Source: Mesorhizobium sp. Pch-S
GTDB taxonomy: Bacteria; Pseudomonadota; Alphaproteobacteria; Rhizobiales; Rhizobiaceae
NCBI RefSeq assembly: GCF_004136315.1
Contig: NZ_CP029562.1
Span: 3,309,501 to 3,373,500, forward strand
Length of the DNA: 64,000 nucleotides
Reading direction: 5' to 3'
Within the stretch, counting starts at the first letter, position 1, and every line of letters starts with the position of its first letter. A program made the position numbers and the translations under genes. Positions 53,989-62,663 of the stretch are shown piece after piece. The notes under the pieces were generated by a model. The model made no database searches and was not told the DNA's origin. It worked only from the letters and a program-made list of their open reading frames with translations.

Positions 53989-54013
53989 GGAACGCCGGCA
54001 CACAAGCAGCGTT
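53989..54013 (+). promoter_or_regulatory. EcfG-type promoter of the ku unit
   Basis: GGAAC at 53989-53993, 16 bases, CGTT at 54010-54013; exact. It lies 32 bases before the start at 54046 and would drive that gene and ku. Confidence 0.75.
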
Positions 54014-54045
54014 GTCCTGCATAGCTCCAGTCAACGGAGGTTCCA

Positions 54046-54453
54046 ATGCAGGTTCGGCGAACCGAAGTATCAACGCAGATCGAAGGTGGCGACGCCTACG
54101 GCTACCGGGTGCGGTTTCAGGGAGCCGACGGTCAATTCATCACGGTGGGCTTCCGCGCCGACCACTGGCTTGACGATGACGATGCGGTAAAGCGACAGGC
54201 AATTGCGATGATGGCTGAAGCTGCGTCCACGCTTGGGCCGCTGATTGCCTATAACGCGTTGCGCAGCGGCAATATCGCGCCAGAAGGAAGGTTGGTGGAC
54301 CAGGTTGGCATCGGCCAGATCGGCGGCGACGTCGACGAGGAGGACGACGACAGTGCCTATCAGGAAAACGATGAGGACCTGCCCGGTGACGACGAGGAAG
54401 CCGCTATCAACCGCAGTCCTTCAGGCCAAGGGGGCCGTTTTGACAAGTCCTGA
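54046..54453 (+). CDS. Hypothetical acidic protein upstream of ku
   Basis: A 135-residue protein. The ordered N-terminal half (EGGDAYGYRVRFQGADGQFI, TVGFRADHWLDDDDAVKRQA) is followed by a very acidic linker (DVDEEDDDSAYQENDEDLPG). The ATG at 54046 has GGAGG five bases upstream. It is 25 bases before ku and behind an EcfG-type promoter, so the two form a stress-induced pair. I do not recognise the family. It could be a Ku partner or an unrelated stress protein. Confidence 0.75.
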   Translation: MQVRRTEVSTQIEGGDAYGYRVRFQGADGQFITVGFRADHWLDDDDAVKRQAIAMMAEAASTLGPLIAYNALRSGNIAPEGRLVDQVGIGQIGGDVDEEDDDSAYQENDEDLPGDDEEAAINRSPSGQGGRFDKS

Positions 54454-54478
54454 CCGGCGAGACGGGTGGAGATAGTAC

Positions 54479-55300
54479 ATGGCGCCGCGCGCACTTTGGA
54501 AAGGGCATCTCAAACTCGGCGACCTGGACTGTCCGGTGGCGCTCTACGCGGCGGCGTCCAGCGCCGAGCGTATTTCCTTTCACATCGTCAACCGCAAGAC
54601 AGGCAACCGTGTGCGGCGCGAATATGTCGATGAAGAAAGCGGCAAGCCGGTGGCTGACGACGACCAGGTGAAAGGTTTCGATCTCGGCAACGACACCTTT
54701 GTCACGATGGAAGCCGAGGAAGTCGCCGAGCTTGTACCGGATAGCGACAAGACCCTGTCGGTGAGGCGCTACGTCAAATCAGACGATATCGATCCGGTGT
54801 TCTTCGATCGCCCGTATTATCTCGGCCCTGATCATGGCGCGGCTGATGCGTTCGCAGCCATCCGCGACAGTCTGGCGGCGGAAAAAGCGGTAGCGCTGGC
54901 CGAGACGGTGCTGTTTCGGCGGTTGCGCACGCTGGCGATCCGCGCGCATGGAAAGGGGCTTTCTGCGAATACCCTGCATTTCGACTATGAGATCCGATCG
55001 CCCGAAAAGGCTTTCGCGAAGGTTCCTGATCGCAAGATCGACAAGGAGATGCTGGATCTCGCCAAGCACATCATGAAATCCAAAGCTCGCGCGTTTGATC
55101 CGGCGCGGTTTGACGATCGTTATGACGCAGCTCTTGCCGAATTGGTCAAGGCAAAGATCGCCGGTCGAAAGATCAAGCCGCCGAAGCGCCGGCGTGAAGG
55201 CAAGGTCATCGACCTGATGGAGGCGTTCCGTCGCAGCGCCAAAGGCGATGATGCGGCAAAAAATGGCGATGCCAAATCGCCCCGGCGCAAGGCCGGCTAG
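54479..55300 (+). CDS. ku: Ku DNA end-binding protein (NHEJ)
   Basis: A 273-residue bacterial Ku. It begins MAPRALWKGHLKLGDLDCPV, has FHIVNRKTGNRVRREYVDEE and GKPVADDDQVKGFDLGNDTF, and the late helix IDLMEAFRRSAK of the Ku C-terminus. It forms the homodimeric ring that binds broken DNA ends and recruits LigD. No ligD adjoins it, so the ligase must lie elsewhere. A basic C-terminal tail is present, as in many rhizobial Ku. GGAG stands before the ATG. Placement behind an EcfG-type promoter matches rhizobial ku genes under general stress control. Confidence 0.95.
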   Translation: MAPRALWKGHLKLGDLDCPVALYAAASSAERISFHIVNRKTGNRVRREYVDEESGKPVADDDQVKGFDLGNDTFVTMEAEEVAELVPDSDKTLSVRRYVKSDDIDPVFFDRPYYLGPDHGAADAFAAIRDSLAAEKAVALAETVLFRRLRTLAIRAHGKGLSANTLHFDYEIRSPEKAFAKVPDRKIDKEMLDLAKHIMKSKARAFDPARFDDRYDAALAELVKAKIAGRKIKPPKRRREGKVIDLMEAFRRSAKGDDAAKNGDAKSPRRKAG

Positions 55301-56163
55301 TCACTGTCACGGCCATCAGGGCCCCGATCCGGACCCGGTCGGCCTTGCCGCGGAAGCGAACTGACCAAACGAGCGTAGTGATCCATCTCGGAGATGCTCC
55401 ATTGTTCGAATTCGTCGACAAGGGCGACGCTTGCTGCGCGATCAGGGCCGATCGCTCCAGTCTGGTGCAGCCGGCCAAGGACATTTCCAACATGTGAGCG
55501 CGACACCTGGAATCGTTCGGCCAACGCGGCGTAGCCAAGCGCGATCCGCGGCTTACCGCTGCTGCGCCGATAATGATCAGCCATGATCGCGGTCAATACG
55601 GGATAGCCGCCATCGTAGCCCGCCATGGCAAGGACAGTTGGAAACGGCGCGATAATGGTGCCGGAAGACAGGATTTGGCGCGCGGAAGCCCAGATCATTC
55701 GGCCAAGGCCATCAGGGGAAGCTGCGGCAAGCCGTGCCAGATCTCCGTCGTGAATGTGATCATGAGCTGCGAGGAAAGCGACACAGGAGCGGCTGATCTC
55801 TTCTATCAGAAGCGCTTGAGGGCGCAGGATCGAGCGACGGCGATTTGCGGCCTCCGGTTCGGCAGATACCAGGCCGGCCTGTTTGAGGACCGTCACAAAG
55901 CTCGTCAATTGGCGAGGGCTGAGTCCCGAAACGGCTTTGAGACGGGCGAGGGTTGGCGAGGGGGTGCCTTCCTCTGCCCACCCGTAATAATTCCAGATGA
56001 GCATGTAGGCAGCGTAATAGCGGTCGAACTGATTGAGAAGTTTTCTCAGTGGCCAGCTGGATGACGAAGGCTCGATCATCGTTTCGCAATAGTGCGCGAC
56101 GGCCGCTGTGAACTTTGCGTGGCTTCTCATCATGCGTTTCGCTGCCAGCGATGCCTTTGCCAT
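55297..56163 (-). CDS. HTH-containing probable transcriptional regulator
   Basis: A 288-residue protein with two winged-helix-like regions: TLARLKAVSGLSPRQLTSFV, TVLKQAGLVSAEPEAANRRR (about 70-112) and GYAALAERFQVSRSHVGNVL, GRLHQTGAIGPD (about 205-240). The pattern is that of MarR/GntR-like regulators, but the family is not certain. Its last four bases overlap the end of ku in convergent orientation. The ATG at 56163 is the first clear start; the frame stays open to 56190. It is divergent from the autotransporter at 56253 and may regulate it. Confidence 0.72.
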   Translation of the reverse strand: MAKASLAAKRMMRSHAKFTAAVAHYCETMIEPSSSSWPLRKLLNQFDRYYAAYMLIWNYYGWAEEGTPSPTLARLKAVSGLSPRQLTSFVTVLKQAGLVSAEPEAANRRRSILRPQALLIEEISRSCVAFLAAHDHIHDGDLARLAAASPDGLGRMIWASARQILSSGTIIAPFPTVLAMAGYDGGYPVLTAIMADHYRRSSGKPRIALGYAALAERFQVSRSHVGNVLGRLHQTGAIGPDRAASVALVDEFEQWSISEMDHYARLVSSLPRQGRPGPDRGPDGRDSD

Positions 56164-56252
56164 GCAACCCGAAAATCCGGAATGGTGCAAAGTTTGGATT
56201 GGTGAACGCGCCTGTCAGTGCGCAATAACCATCACCCATTGAAACAGTTTGG

Positions 56253-59200
56253 GTGACATTTGGCGTGGCGGCACCGGCAGGTTCAGGTTTTCAGATCCTC
56301 CCCTTTCGATGCCAAAAAGCGTCGGCGGTGCTTCTGGCCGGCGCGTCAGCCCTTGCGCTGATACCTGGTACTCTGCCCGCATCAGCGCAGTCTGTGTTCT
56401 GGGATGGCGGCAATTCAGCCTTGCATGGGAACGGAGTGGTGGACGGCGGCTCCGGAACGTGGACGGCTGGACAGGGTCCGCTCGACAGACATTGGACCGA
56501 CCAGGCCGGCTCTTCCAGCGCCGGTTTTGCTCCAAATCCGGCCTTTGCTGTGTTCCAGGGCTCCGCCGGAACGGTGACGGTCGACAATGGCCAGGGAGCG
56601 GTTGGCGTCACCGGCATGCAATTTGCCGTCGATGGTTATCGTATCCTCGGCGATCAGCTCCTGCTCCGGGGAGCGAATGGCGCAACCATCGTCAGCGTGG
56701 GGGATGCTGCGGCTGCATCCCAATCGATGACGGCAAATATCGCGGCTGTCATCTCCGGTAACAGCCGGCTCATCAAGGATGGGCAGGGCCGGCTTGAACT
56801 GGCTGGGACAAACACGTTCACCGGAGGAACAACCATCCGATCCGGAACCCTCAGGGTTCTCAATGATCGTGCCTTGGGCAGCGGCCAGGTCATGATGGCA
56901 GCTGGAACCACCCTCAGCTTCGCCACATCGCCCTGGCAGTCGATCGGGGCCGTCAACATCGCAGGCGATGTCATCTTCGATGTTGACCGTTTTCAGAACG
57001 CCTCGCTGAACCAGGCAGTCAGTGGTCCAGGCGGGTTCACCAAGACCGGGCTCGGTACCCTCAGTCTTTATGGCGACAACAGTTTTGCTGGCGACGTCCA
57101 CGTCAGGGAAGGCAGATTGTGGGTGGACAACTGGGCTGGGCAATCCAACAGGGCGATCCCTGACTCCGCGCGCATCACCGTCGACGCAGGTGCCGTTGTT
57201 GCGTTCCAGAAGGGCGAGACCATCGGCGGGCTGACCGGCGCCGGACTGGTGGACATCACTTATGCAGGAGACCAGGGACTTACAGTCGCAAGCAACAACG
57301 ATTTCACCTTCGACGGCAACATCTCGGGCGGAGACCCCGCAAGACCAGGGTTCCCGGCTTCCTATCGCTTCACCAAGGCGGGGACCGGAAAGCTCGTCCT
57401 GACCGGGATCAGCGATTCTCGATCGGCGGTCCTGGTGAACGGCGGTGCGCTCGTCGTTGACGGATCCATCGCCAGTGGCCTCGTCGATGTCGGAAGCGGC
57501 AGCCTGTCTGGGCGTGGAACCATTGCCGGGGCAGTCCAGGTCTATGGTGGCACATTGAAGGGACAAGCCGCAGCGACTCTTGCAATCGGCGGCAGTCTGT
57601 CTCTGATCTCGGGATCGGTCGTCGATATCAGTCTCGGGTCAACCAGTGCCGCGCCCTTGTTCAGCATCGGCGGCAATCTCACTCTCGATGGAACGCTCAA
57701 TATTTCGGATGCTGGCGGCTTTGGCGCTGGGGTCTATCAGTTGATGACCTATCGCGGAACGCTCACGGATCGGGGGTTGGAAATTGGCGCCAGGCCCGTC
57801 GGCGTGGCATCTGGGGACTTGACGCTGCAAACGGCCGTCGCCGGGCAGATCAACCTTGTTTCTTCTGCCGGGGCGACGCTGGGGTTCTGGGACGGCGGAA
57901 ATCCATCTCTCCACGGCAACGGCCAGATCGACGGAGGCTCTGGCGACTGGCAGGCCCTGGGCACCAACTGGACTGACCAGACCGGCGTCATCAACGGTCG
58001 TTTCAAGCCTATGCCCGCTTTTGCGATATTCCAGGGCGCCGCAGGCGTCGTTACGGTCGATGACAGAGCCGGTGCGGTCAGCGTCACCGGCTTGCAGATT
58101 TCGACCGACGGCTACCGCATAGAGGGTGACGGGATCGAACTCCAAGGCGGTGGCGGAGAAAGCATCGTCCGTGTCGGCAATGGCGCCATATCGGGAGCTG
58201 CAACAACGGCCACGATTGCGGCCGAACTGTCAGGGGCCACCAAACTCATCAAGAACGATTACGGGACACTGGTTCTGGAGGGGATCAACAGCTATTCAGG
58301 CGGCACCGAACTGCGCGCTGGAACACTGCAGGTGTCGCGAGACGAAAATCTTGGGGCGGGCGCAAGCGCGTTGATCTTCAGCGGGGGGACACTGAAGACC
58401 ACATCTGGCTTCGATACGACACGATCGATCACGCTCGCCCAGAGTGGCGTGTTTGATGTTGCCAGCGGCGTCACGCTGGACTTGCAGGGGGCGATCGCCG
58501 GTGCTGGCGACCTGGTCAAGCAAGGATCAGGCTCGCTCGTGCTCGGCGGCCCGGCAGCCTATCGCAACACACAGGTGCAGGCAGGCACGCTGATCGCCAA
58601 TTCCAGCTCGATTTCGGGCAATATCGGCAACGCCGGGACCATCGTGCTCGATCAATCCTGGGATGCCAGTTTTGCTGGCAATGTCGTTGGTCTCGACGGC
58701 CTGAAGGGCACCATGGTCAAGCGCGGTCCCGGCGACCTGACACTGACGGGGGCGTCGCTGCTCGACTGGGCGGTGGAAGCGGGAAGTCTCACGTCCTCTG
58801 CAGACAGGTTTGCAGGCGACGTTTCGATCAGTCCCGGCGCTACCGTCCGCTTCAAACAGGTGTCCAGCAGCACCTTTGCCGGCGCGATGTCCGGCGCGGG
58901 CAGGTTCGTCAAGGAAGGGGATGGGTTTCTGCGGCTCACCGGCGACAGCTCTGCCTTCGTGGGAGCCACATCCGTCGACGACGGCGTGCTGGCGGTGGAC
59001 GGCAAGCTTGGCGGGACAGTGCAGGTCCAGGCAGGTGGTCGCCTGCAGGGAACTGGCACGGTCGGAGCTGTCACCGTGGCAGGCACGATCGCGCCCGGAA
59101 ACTCGGTCGGCACGCTGGATATCGCCGGCTCAGTTGTCTTGGCCCCCGGCTCGACCTATGAGGTCGAGATCGCAGGCAATGGCGCGAGCGACCGCATCGC

Positions 59201-60566
59201 CGCGACCGGCAAAGCAACGCTCGGTGGCGGCACGGTCGCGGTCACGGCGCTCGACGCGCAGACCAGCTACCAGGATGGCCAGAGCTACACGATCCTCACA
59301 GCAGCGGGTGGCATTACCGGCAGCTTCGATCCGGCCGTACTGGCCCGCTCGGCCTTCCTCGATGCGGTTCTCTTGCAAAGCGTGCAAGCGGTCGACCTGA
59401 AGATCGCCTTGAAGGAAACAGGGCCGGTGTTCGGCAAAGCCGCCAACACCGACAACCAGACACAGACGGCTGGTGCGCTGGACACGCTGCAGCAGAGCGG
59501 TGCGCCGCTGGCGCTCTACAACACGCTGCTGGTGCTGTCGGCCGATGAAGCCCGCGCCGCCTTCGACAGCCTGTCGGGCGAGGTTCATGCCTCGACGGTG
59601 ACGGGTTTGCTCGAGGACAGCCGCTTCGTGCGCGATGCCGTGAACGATCGCCTGCGCTCGGCCTTCGAGACCGTCGGCGGCCTGCCGCTGATGGGCTATG
59701 GCGACGATGCGAAAGAGATCACCACGGCTTCGGTTGCTTCCGAACGCTACGGCGCCTGGGGCTCGGTGTTCGGCTCGTGGGGGCATTTCGGCGGCGACGG
59801 TAATGCCGCGAAACTGTCGCGTTCGACCGGTGGTTTCGTCACCGGCGTCGATGGCTTGATCACCGATGACGTCCGCCTGGGCTTCCTCGCCGGCTACAGC
59901 CATTCATCCTTCAAGGTCGATGATCGCAGGTCATCCGCCTCGAGCGACAACTACCATCTCGGCGTCTATGGCGGCACGCAGTGGGGAGCCCTCTCCTTCC
60001 GCTCCGGCCTTGCCTACACATGGAGCGAGATCGATACGAGCCGGCAGGTTACCTTCCCCGGCTTCAGCGACAGCCTGACCGGCTCCTACCGCGCCGGCAC
60101 CACGCAGGTCTTCGGTGAACTCGGCTACAGCCTCAAGGCCGGCAGCGTCGCCTTCGAGCCGTTCGCCAACCTCGCCTATGTCAATGTCCACACCAACGGC
60201 TTTGCCGAGCAAGGCGGCGCATCGGCGCTGACCGTCCACAGCGGCTCCAACGACAGCACCTTCACGACGCTCGGGCTGCGCGCCGCGACCGACTTCGACC
60301 TCGGTTCAACCAAGGCCACGGTTCGCGGCATGATCGGCTGGCGCCATGCCTATGGCGATGTGACGCCTGCCATCAGCCAGGCTTTCACCGGCTCAAGCGC
60401 CTTCACCATCGCCGGTGCGCCGATCGCGAAGGACGCCGCCGTCATCGAGGCCGGGCTCGACTTCGCCATCACACCGCAGGCGACGCTCGGGCTATCCTAT
60501 CACGGCCAGGCCGGCTCCAAGGCCAGCGACCACGGTGTGCGGGCGGATCTGAATGTGAAGTTCTGA
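56253..60566 (+). CDS. Large autotransporter with duplicated passenger module
   Basis: A 1437-residue autotransporter. A signal region precedes TLPASAQ (about residue 46). The passenger starts with a module VFWDGGNSALHGNGVVDGGS that recurs near residue 545 as LGFWDGGNPSLHGNGQIDGG, each followed by FA[VI]FQG-type and DGYRI.GD blocks and by passenger-associated repeats (LVLEGINSYSGGTELRAGTL). The C-terminal barrel (from about 1165, WGSVFGSWGHFGGDGNAA) ends in GVRADLNVKF, the classic aromatic end. The barrel and linker are very like the autotransporter at 27655. The start is a GTG at 56253 with a weak ribosome binding site. Confidence 0.9.
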   Translation: MTFGVAAPAGSGFQILPFRCQKASAVLLAGASALALIPGTLPASAQSVFWDGGNSALHGNGVVDGGSGTWTAGQGPLDRHWTDQAGSSSAGFAPNPAFAVFQGSAGTVTVDNGQGAVGVTGMQFAVDGYRILGDQLLLRGANGATIVSVGDAAAASQSMTANIAAVISGNSRLIKDGQGRLELAGTNTFTGGTTIRSGTLRVLNDRALGSGQVMMAAGTTLSFATSPWQSIGAVNIAGDVIFDVDRFQNASLNQAVSGPGGFTKTGLGTLSLYGDNSFAGDVHVREGRLWVDNWAGQSNRAIPDSARITVDAGAVVAFQKGETIGGLTGAGLVDITYAGDQGLTVASNNDFTFDGNISGGDPARPGFPASYRFTKAGTGKLVLTGISDSRSAVLVNGGALVVDGSIASGLVDVGSGSLSGRGTIAGAVQVYGGTLKGQAAATLAIGGSLSLISGSVVDISLGSTSAAPLFSIGGNLTLDGTLNISDAGGFGAGVYQLMTYRGTLTDRGLEIGARPVGVASGDLTLQTAVAGQINLVSSAGATLGFWDGGNPSLHGNGQIDGGSGDWQALGTNWTDQTGVINGRFKPMPAFAIFQGAAGVVTVDDRAGAVSVTGLQISTDGYRIEGDGIELQGGGGESIVRVGNGAISGAATTATIAAELSGATKLIKNDYGTLVLEGINSYSGGTELRAGTLQVSRDENLGAGASALIFSGGTLKTTSGFDTTRSITLAQSGVFDVASGVTLDLQGAIAGAGDLVKQGSGSLVLGGPAAYRNTQVQAGTLIANSSSISGNIGNAGTIVLDQSWDASFAGNVVGLDGLKGTMVKRGPGDLTLTGASLLDWAVEAGSLTSSADRFAGDVSISPGATVRFKQVSSSTFAGAMSGAGRFVKEGDGFLRLTGDSSAFVGATSVDDGVLAVDGKLGGTVQVQAGGRLQGTGTVGAVTVAGTIAPGNSVGTLDIAGSVVLAPGSTYEVEIAGNGASDRIAATGKATLGGGTVAVTALDAQTSYQDGQSYTILTAAGGITGSFDPAVLARSAFLDAVLLQSVQAVDLKIALKETGPVFGKAANTDNQTQTAGALDTLQQSGAPLALYNTLLVLSADEARAAFDSLSGEVHASTVTGLLEDSRFVRDAVNDRLRSAFETVGGLPLMGYGDDAKEITTASVASERYGAWGSVFGSWGHFGGDGNAAKLSRSTGGFVTGVDGLITDDVRLGFLAGYSHSSFKVDDRRSSASSDNYHLGVYGGTQWGALSFRSGLAYTWSEIDTSRQVTFPGFSDSLTGSYRAGTTQVFGELGYSLKAGSVAFEPFANLAYVNVHTNGFAEQGGASALTVHSGSNDSTFTTLGLRAATDFDLGSTKATVRGMIGWRHAYGDVTPAISQAFTGSSAFTIAGAPIAKDAAVIEAGLDFAITPQATLGLSYHGQAGSKASDHGVRADLNVKF

Positions 60567-60609
60567 TGTCCAGTCCGCCGCCGGCCAGTTCCATTCAACT
60601 GAAATAATT

Positions 60610-60634
60610 GGAACGGCAGCGGCGTCGGCACGTT
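60610..60634 (+). promoter_or_regulatory. EcfG-type promoter
   Basis: GGAAC at 60610-60614, 16 bases, CGTT at 60631-60634; exact. It is 31 bases before the start at 60666 and would drive the three small genes to 61497. Confidence 0.78.
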
Positions 60635-60665
60635 CGTTCTCGTGAGTTTTCATAAGGAGGGAACA

Positions 60666-60830
60666 ATGCCACTGGGTACAATTCTTGTTATCATTTTGAT
60701 CCTGATTTTGCTTGGCGGGTTCAGCGGTCTGGGCGGCGGTCCATTTTATGGAACCGGCTACTATGGCGGCGGCGGAATTTCGCTGTTGCTCGTCATTGTC
60801 GTCGTCCTGATGGTGCTGGGACGCATCTGA
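60666..60830 (+). CDS. DUF3309 family small membrane protein
   Basis: A 54-residue protein of the DUF3309 type: MPLGTILVIILILILLGGFS, then a Gly/Tyr-rich turn (GGPFYGTGYYGGGG) and a second hydrophobic helix LLLVIVVVLMVLGRI. It is a hairpin of two membrane helices; function unknown, often stress-linked. AAGGAGG lies before the ATG at 60666; an ATG at 60642 exists in frame but has no such site. First gene of a three-gene EcfG-type unit. Confidence 0.85.
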   Translation: MPLGTILVIILILILLGGFSGLGGGPFYGTGYYGGGGISLLLVIVVVLMVLGRI

Positions 60831-60847
60831 CGCAAAGGAGCATCACG

Positions 60848-61033
60848 ATGCTCAAGAAGATTCCTGAAGAAAAAGCCAAGCAGGGGCGCCGAGGCACCCA
60901 CGTGTTGTGGATCCTGATCGTCAGTCTGCTTTTGGCCGTGATCGCCTGGGGCGCCGTCGAGATCTACGGGCGTAAAAGTGCGGATGGTGAGGTGACACCG
61001 CCAATTACGCAGGGCGAGCCCAGCAGCAACTAG
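60848..61033 (+). CDS. Small single-pass membrane protein
   Basis: A 61-residue protein: a basic cytoplasmic start (MLKKIPEEKAKQGRRG), one transmembrane helix (VLWILIVSLLLAVIAWGAV, about 19-37) and a polar periplasmic end. AAAGGAGC lies before the ATG. It is 17 bases after the DUF3309 gene and 23 before the next, so clearly in an operon. Family not recognised. Confidence 0.8.
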   Translation: MLKKIPEEKAKQGRRGTHVLWILIVSLLLAVIAWGAVEIYGRKSADGEVTPPITQGEPSSN

Positions 61034-61056
61034 AAACTCCTCTGAGGTGCAGTCAC

Positions 61057-61497
61057 ATGACCAATCTGGCGACCAAGACCCCTGAACAGATCGAGCATTT
61101 GCGAACGCTTGCGACCCTTCAGTTCACCCCCGAATTGTTGCGGGCCGCCCTTCAGCAGCTTTCCAAACTTCAAGGTGGAAAGGGCCTGGATGCGTTCGAA
61201 CGTTCGATGGTTGAAGTGATCGAAGCACATGACGGCGAGGATCAGGCGGACTTTGCCTCGATCAAGGAGTTCGCGATCGAACAGCTCTACCAGCTCGTTC
61301 GAGAGGCCAAGGAGGCGCCCGATATCAAACACCTGCTTGAGGATATTGCCGCACGCAGGACGCCCGGTCGCTCTGAAAATCTCGAAACGCTGGAGGAACA
61401 GCTGCAGTCGGGGCTTGAGGACAGCTTCCCGGCCAGCGATCCGCCAGCGGTCGTGTCGTCGACCATTTCGGGCGGCAAGGAAAAACACAAGGAATAG
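61057..61497 (+). CDS. Hypothetical helical protein of the stress unit
   Basis: A 146-residue soluble protein. It is largely helical (TPEQIEHLRTLATLQFTPEL, LRAALQQLSKLQ), with an end LEDSFPASDPPAVVSSTISG, where 'DSFPASDPPA' is a short motif seen at the C-terminus of several rhizobial stress proteins, from memory. Last gene of the unit from 60666, followed by a strong terminator. No enzymatic motif is seen. Confidence 0.78.
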   Translation: MTNLATKTPEQIEHLRTLATLQFTPELLRAALQQLSKLQGGKGLDAFERSMVEVIEAHDGEDQADFASIKEFAIEQLYQLVREAKEAPDIKHLLEDIAARRTPGRSENLETLEEQLQSGLEDSFPASDPPAVVSSTISGGKEKHKE

Positions 61498-61518
61498 GCA
61501 TGGCTGTGGCCTGCCGAC

Positions 61519-61556
61519 AAGGGTCTGCGCCGAGGAGGCGCAGACCCTTTTCTTTT
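61519..61556 (+). terminator. Bidirectional terminator
   Basis: 13-bp perfect stem AAGGGTCTGCGCC/GGCGCAGACCCTT, 5-base loop GAGGA, then TTCTTTT. It lies between two convergent units and probably serves both. Confidence 0.9.
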
Positions 61557-62539
61557 CAGTATCCGCCAACGATGGGGAGGATTTCGCCGGTGATGTAACT
61601 GGAGCAATGCGGTGACGACAGAAAGACATAGGCCGGAGCAATCTCTTCCGGCTGTGCCGGGCGCTTCATCGGTGTGTTCGCTCCAAACGTCGCAATCTTG
61701 TCCGCTGGTTTGTCGGCGGGGTTGAGCGGAGTCCAGACCGGCCCTGGTGCCACCGCGTTGACCCTGATGCCGCGCGGTATCAGGTGGGCTGCCAGCGCTT
61801 TGGTGAAAGCGTGTATGCCCCCTTTCGTCATGGAATAATCGAGAAGGCCTGCGCTGCCTTCGATCCCGGTCACAGAACCCGTGTTGACGATTGCCGAACC
61901 CGGAGCCATCCGGGCGACTGCCGCCTGCGCCATGAAGAAGTAAGCGTGCAGGTTCGTCTGCAACGTCATCGCAAATTGCTCTTCTGAAATGTCGGCTATT
62001 TCGTTCGCGTGAATCTGGAAAGCGGCGTTGTTGATCAGGACATCGACACGTCCGCGCTGCTCGACTGTTTCACGCACGATTTCCTGGCATTTCTCGCGGT
62101 TGCGCACGTCGCCGGGAAAAAGGATGCAGCGTCTGCCTTCGGCCTCAACGGCTGCCTGTGTCGCGGCGGCGTCGCTGTGTTCGGCAAGATAGCTGATTGC
62201 CACGTCAGCGCCTTCGCGGGCGAACAGGACGGCAACGGCCCGACCAATGCCGGAATCGCCACCGGTGATGAGCGCAACCTTGCCCGCCAGTTTCTGCGAG
62301 CCGACGTAAAAGGGCGCATCATAGAGGGGAGCGGGATCAACGTCCGTTTCTTTGCCTGGTTTGGCCAGATGCTGTTCGGGGAAGGGCGGTTCTGGATAGA
62401 TGCGCCCACCCGCCTGCATCGCTCCACGAGGTTCGGCCGCCGAGCGCTTCTGCTCCTCCTTGGCGTCGACTCGGCTCTGGATGCCGCGCTGCTTTTGGGC
62501 GGTTTGTATGCCGGTGTCGTCCTGTTTCTCAGCCGTCAC
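61556..62539 (-). CDS. SDR-family oxidoreductase (YghA-like)
   Basis: A 327-residue short-chain dehydrogenase with a 75-residue N-terminal extension (RGAMQAGGRIYPEPPFPEQH), as in E. coli YghA and Bacillus GsiB-neighbour stress oxidoreductases. The Rossmann motif is ALITGGDSGIGRAVAVLF, the catalytic triad Ser in VNTGSVTGIEG, and Tyr/Lys in LLDYSMTKGG. It uses NAD(P)H, probably to reduce aldehydes, though the substrate is unproven. The GTG at 62539 follows AAGGAGG. An EcfG-type promoter on the minus strand is upstream (62576-62600). Confidence 0.92.
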   Translation of the reverse strand: MTAEKQDDTGIQTAQKQRGIQSRVDAKEEQKRSAAEPRGAMQAGGRIYPEPPFPEQHLAKPGKETDVDPAPLYDAPFYVGSQKLAGKVALITGGDSGIGRAVAVLFAREGADVAISYLAEHSDAAATQAAVEAEGRRCILFPGDVRNREKCQEIVRETVEQRGRVDVLINNAAFQIHANEIADISEEQFAMTLQTNLHAYFFMAQAAVARMAPGSAIVNTGSVTGIEGSAGLLDYSMTKGGIHAFTKALAAHLIPRGIRVNAVAPGPVWTPLNPADKPADKIATFGANTPMKRPAQPEEIAPAYVFLSSPHCSSYITGEILPIVGGY

Positions 62540-62575
62540 GGAAGCCTCCTTGGCTTTGTCGATGTGTGTGCGGCC

Positions 62576-62600
62576 AACGGCATCGCGAGGTGCCGGTTCC
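62576..62600 (-). promoter_or_regulatory. EcfG-type promoter of the SDR gene
   Basis: On the minus strand GGAAC (62600-62596), 16 bases, CGTT (62579-62576); exact. It is 36 bases upstream of the GTG at 62539. Confidence 0.75.
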
Positions 62601-62615
62601 GAAAAACTGAAAACG

Positions 62616-62640
62616 GGAACCCACGGCGGTCATGAAAGTT
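62616..62640 (+). promoter_or_regulatory. EcfG-like promoter of the topoisomerase gene
   Basis: GGAAC at 62616-62620, 16 bases, AGTT at 62637-62640 (one mismatch), 23 bases before the TTG at 62664. With the minus-strand promoter at 62576 it forms a back-to-back pair. Confidence 0.45.
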
Positions 62641-62663
62641 GCTGTGCGAGGGAGGACTGTACC

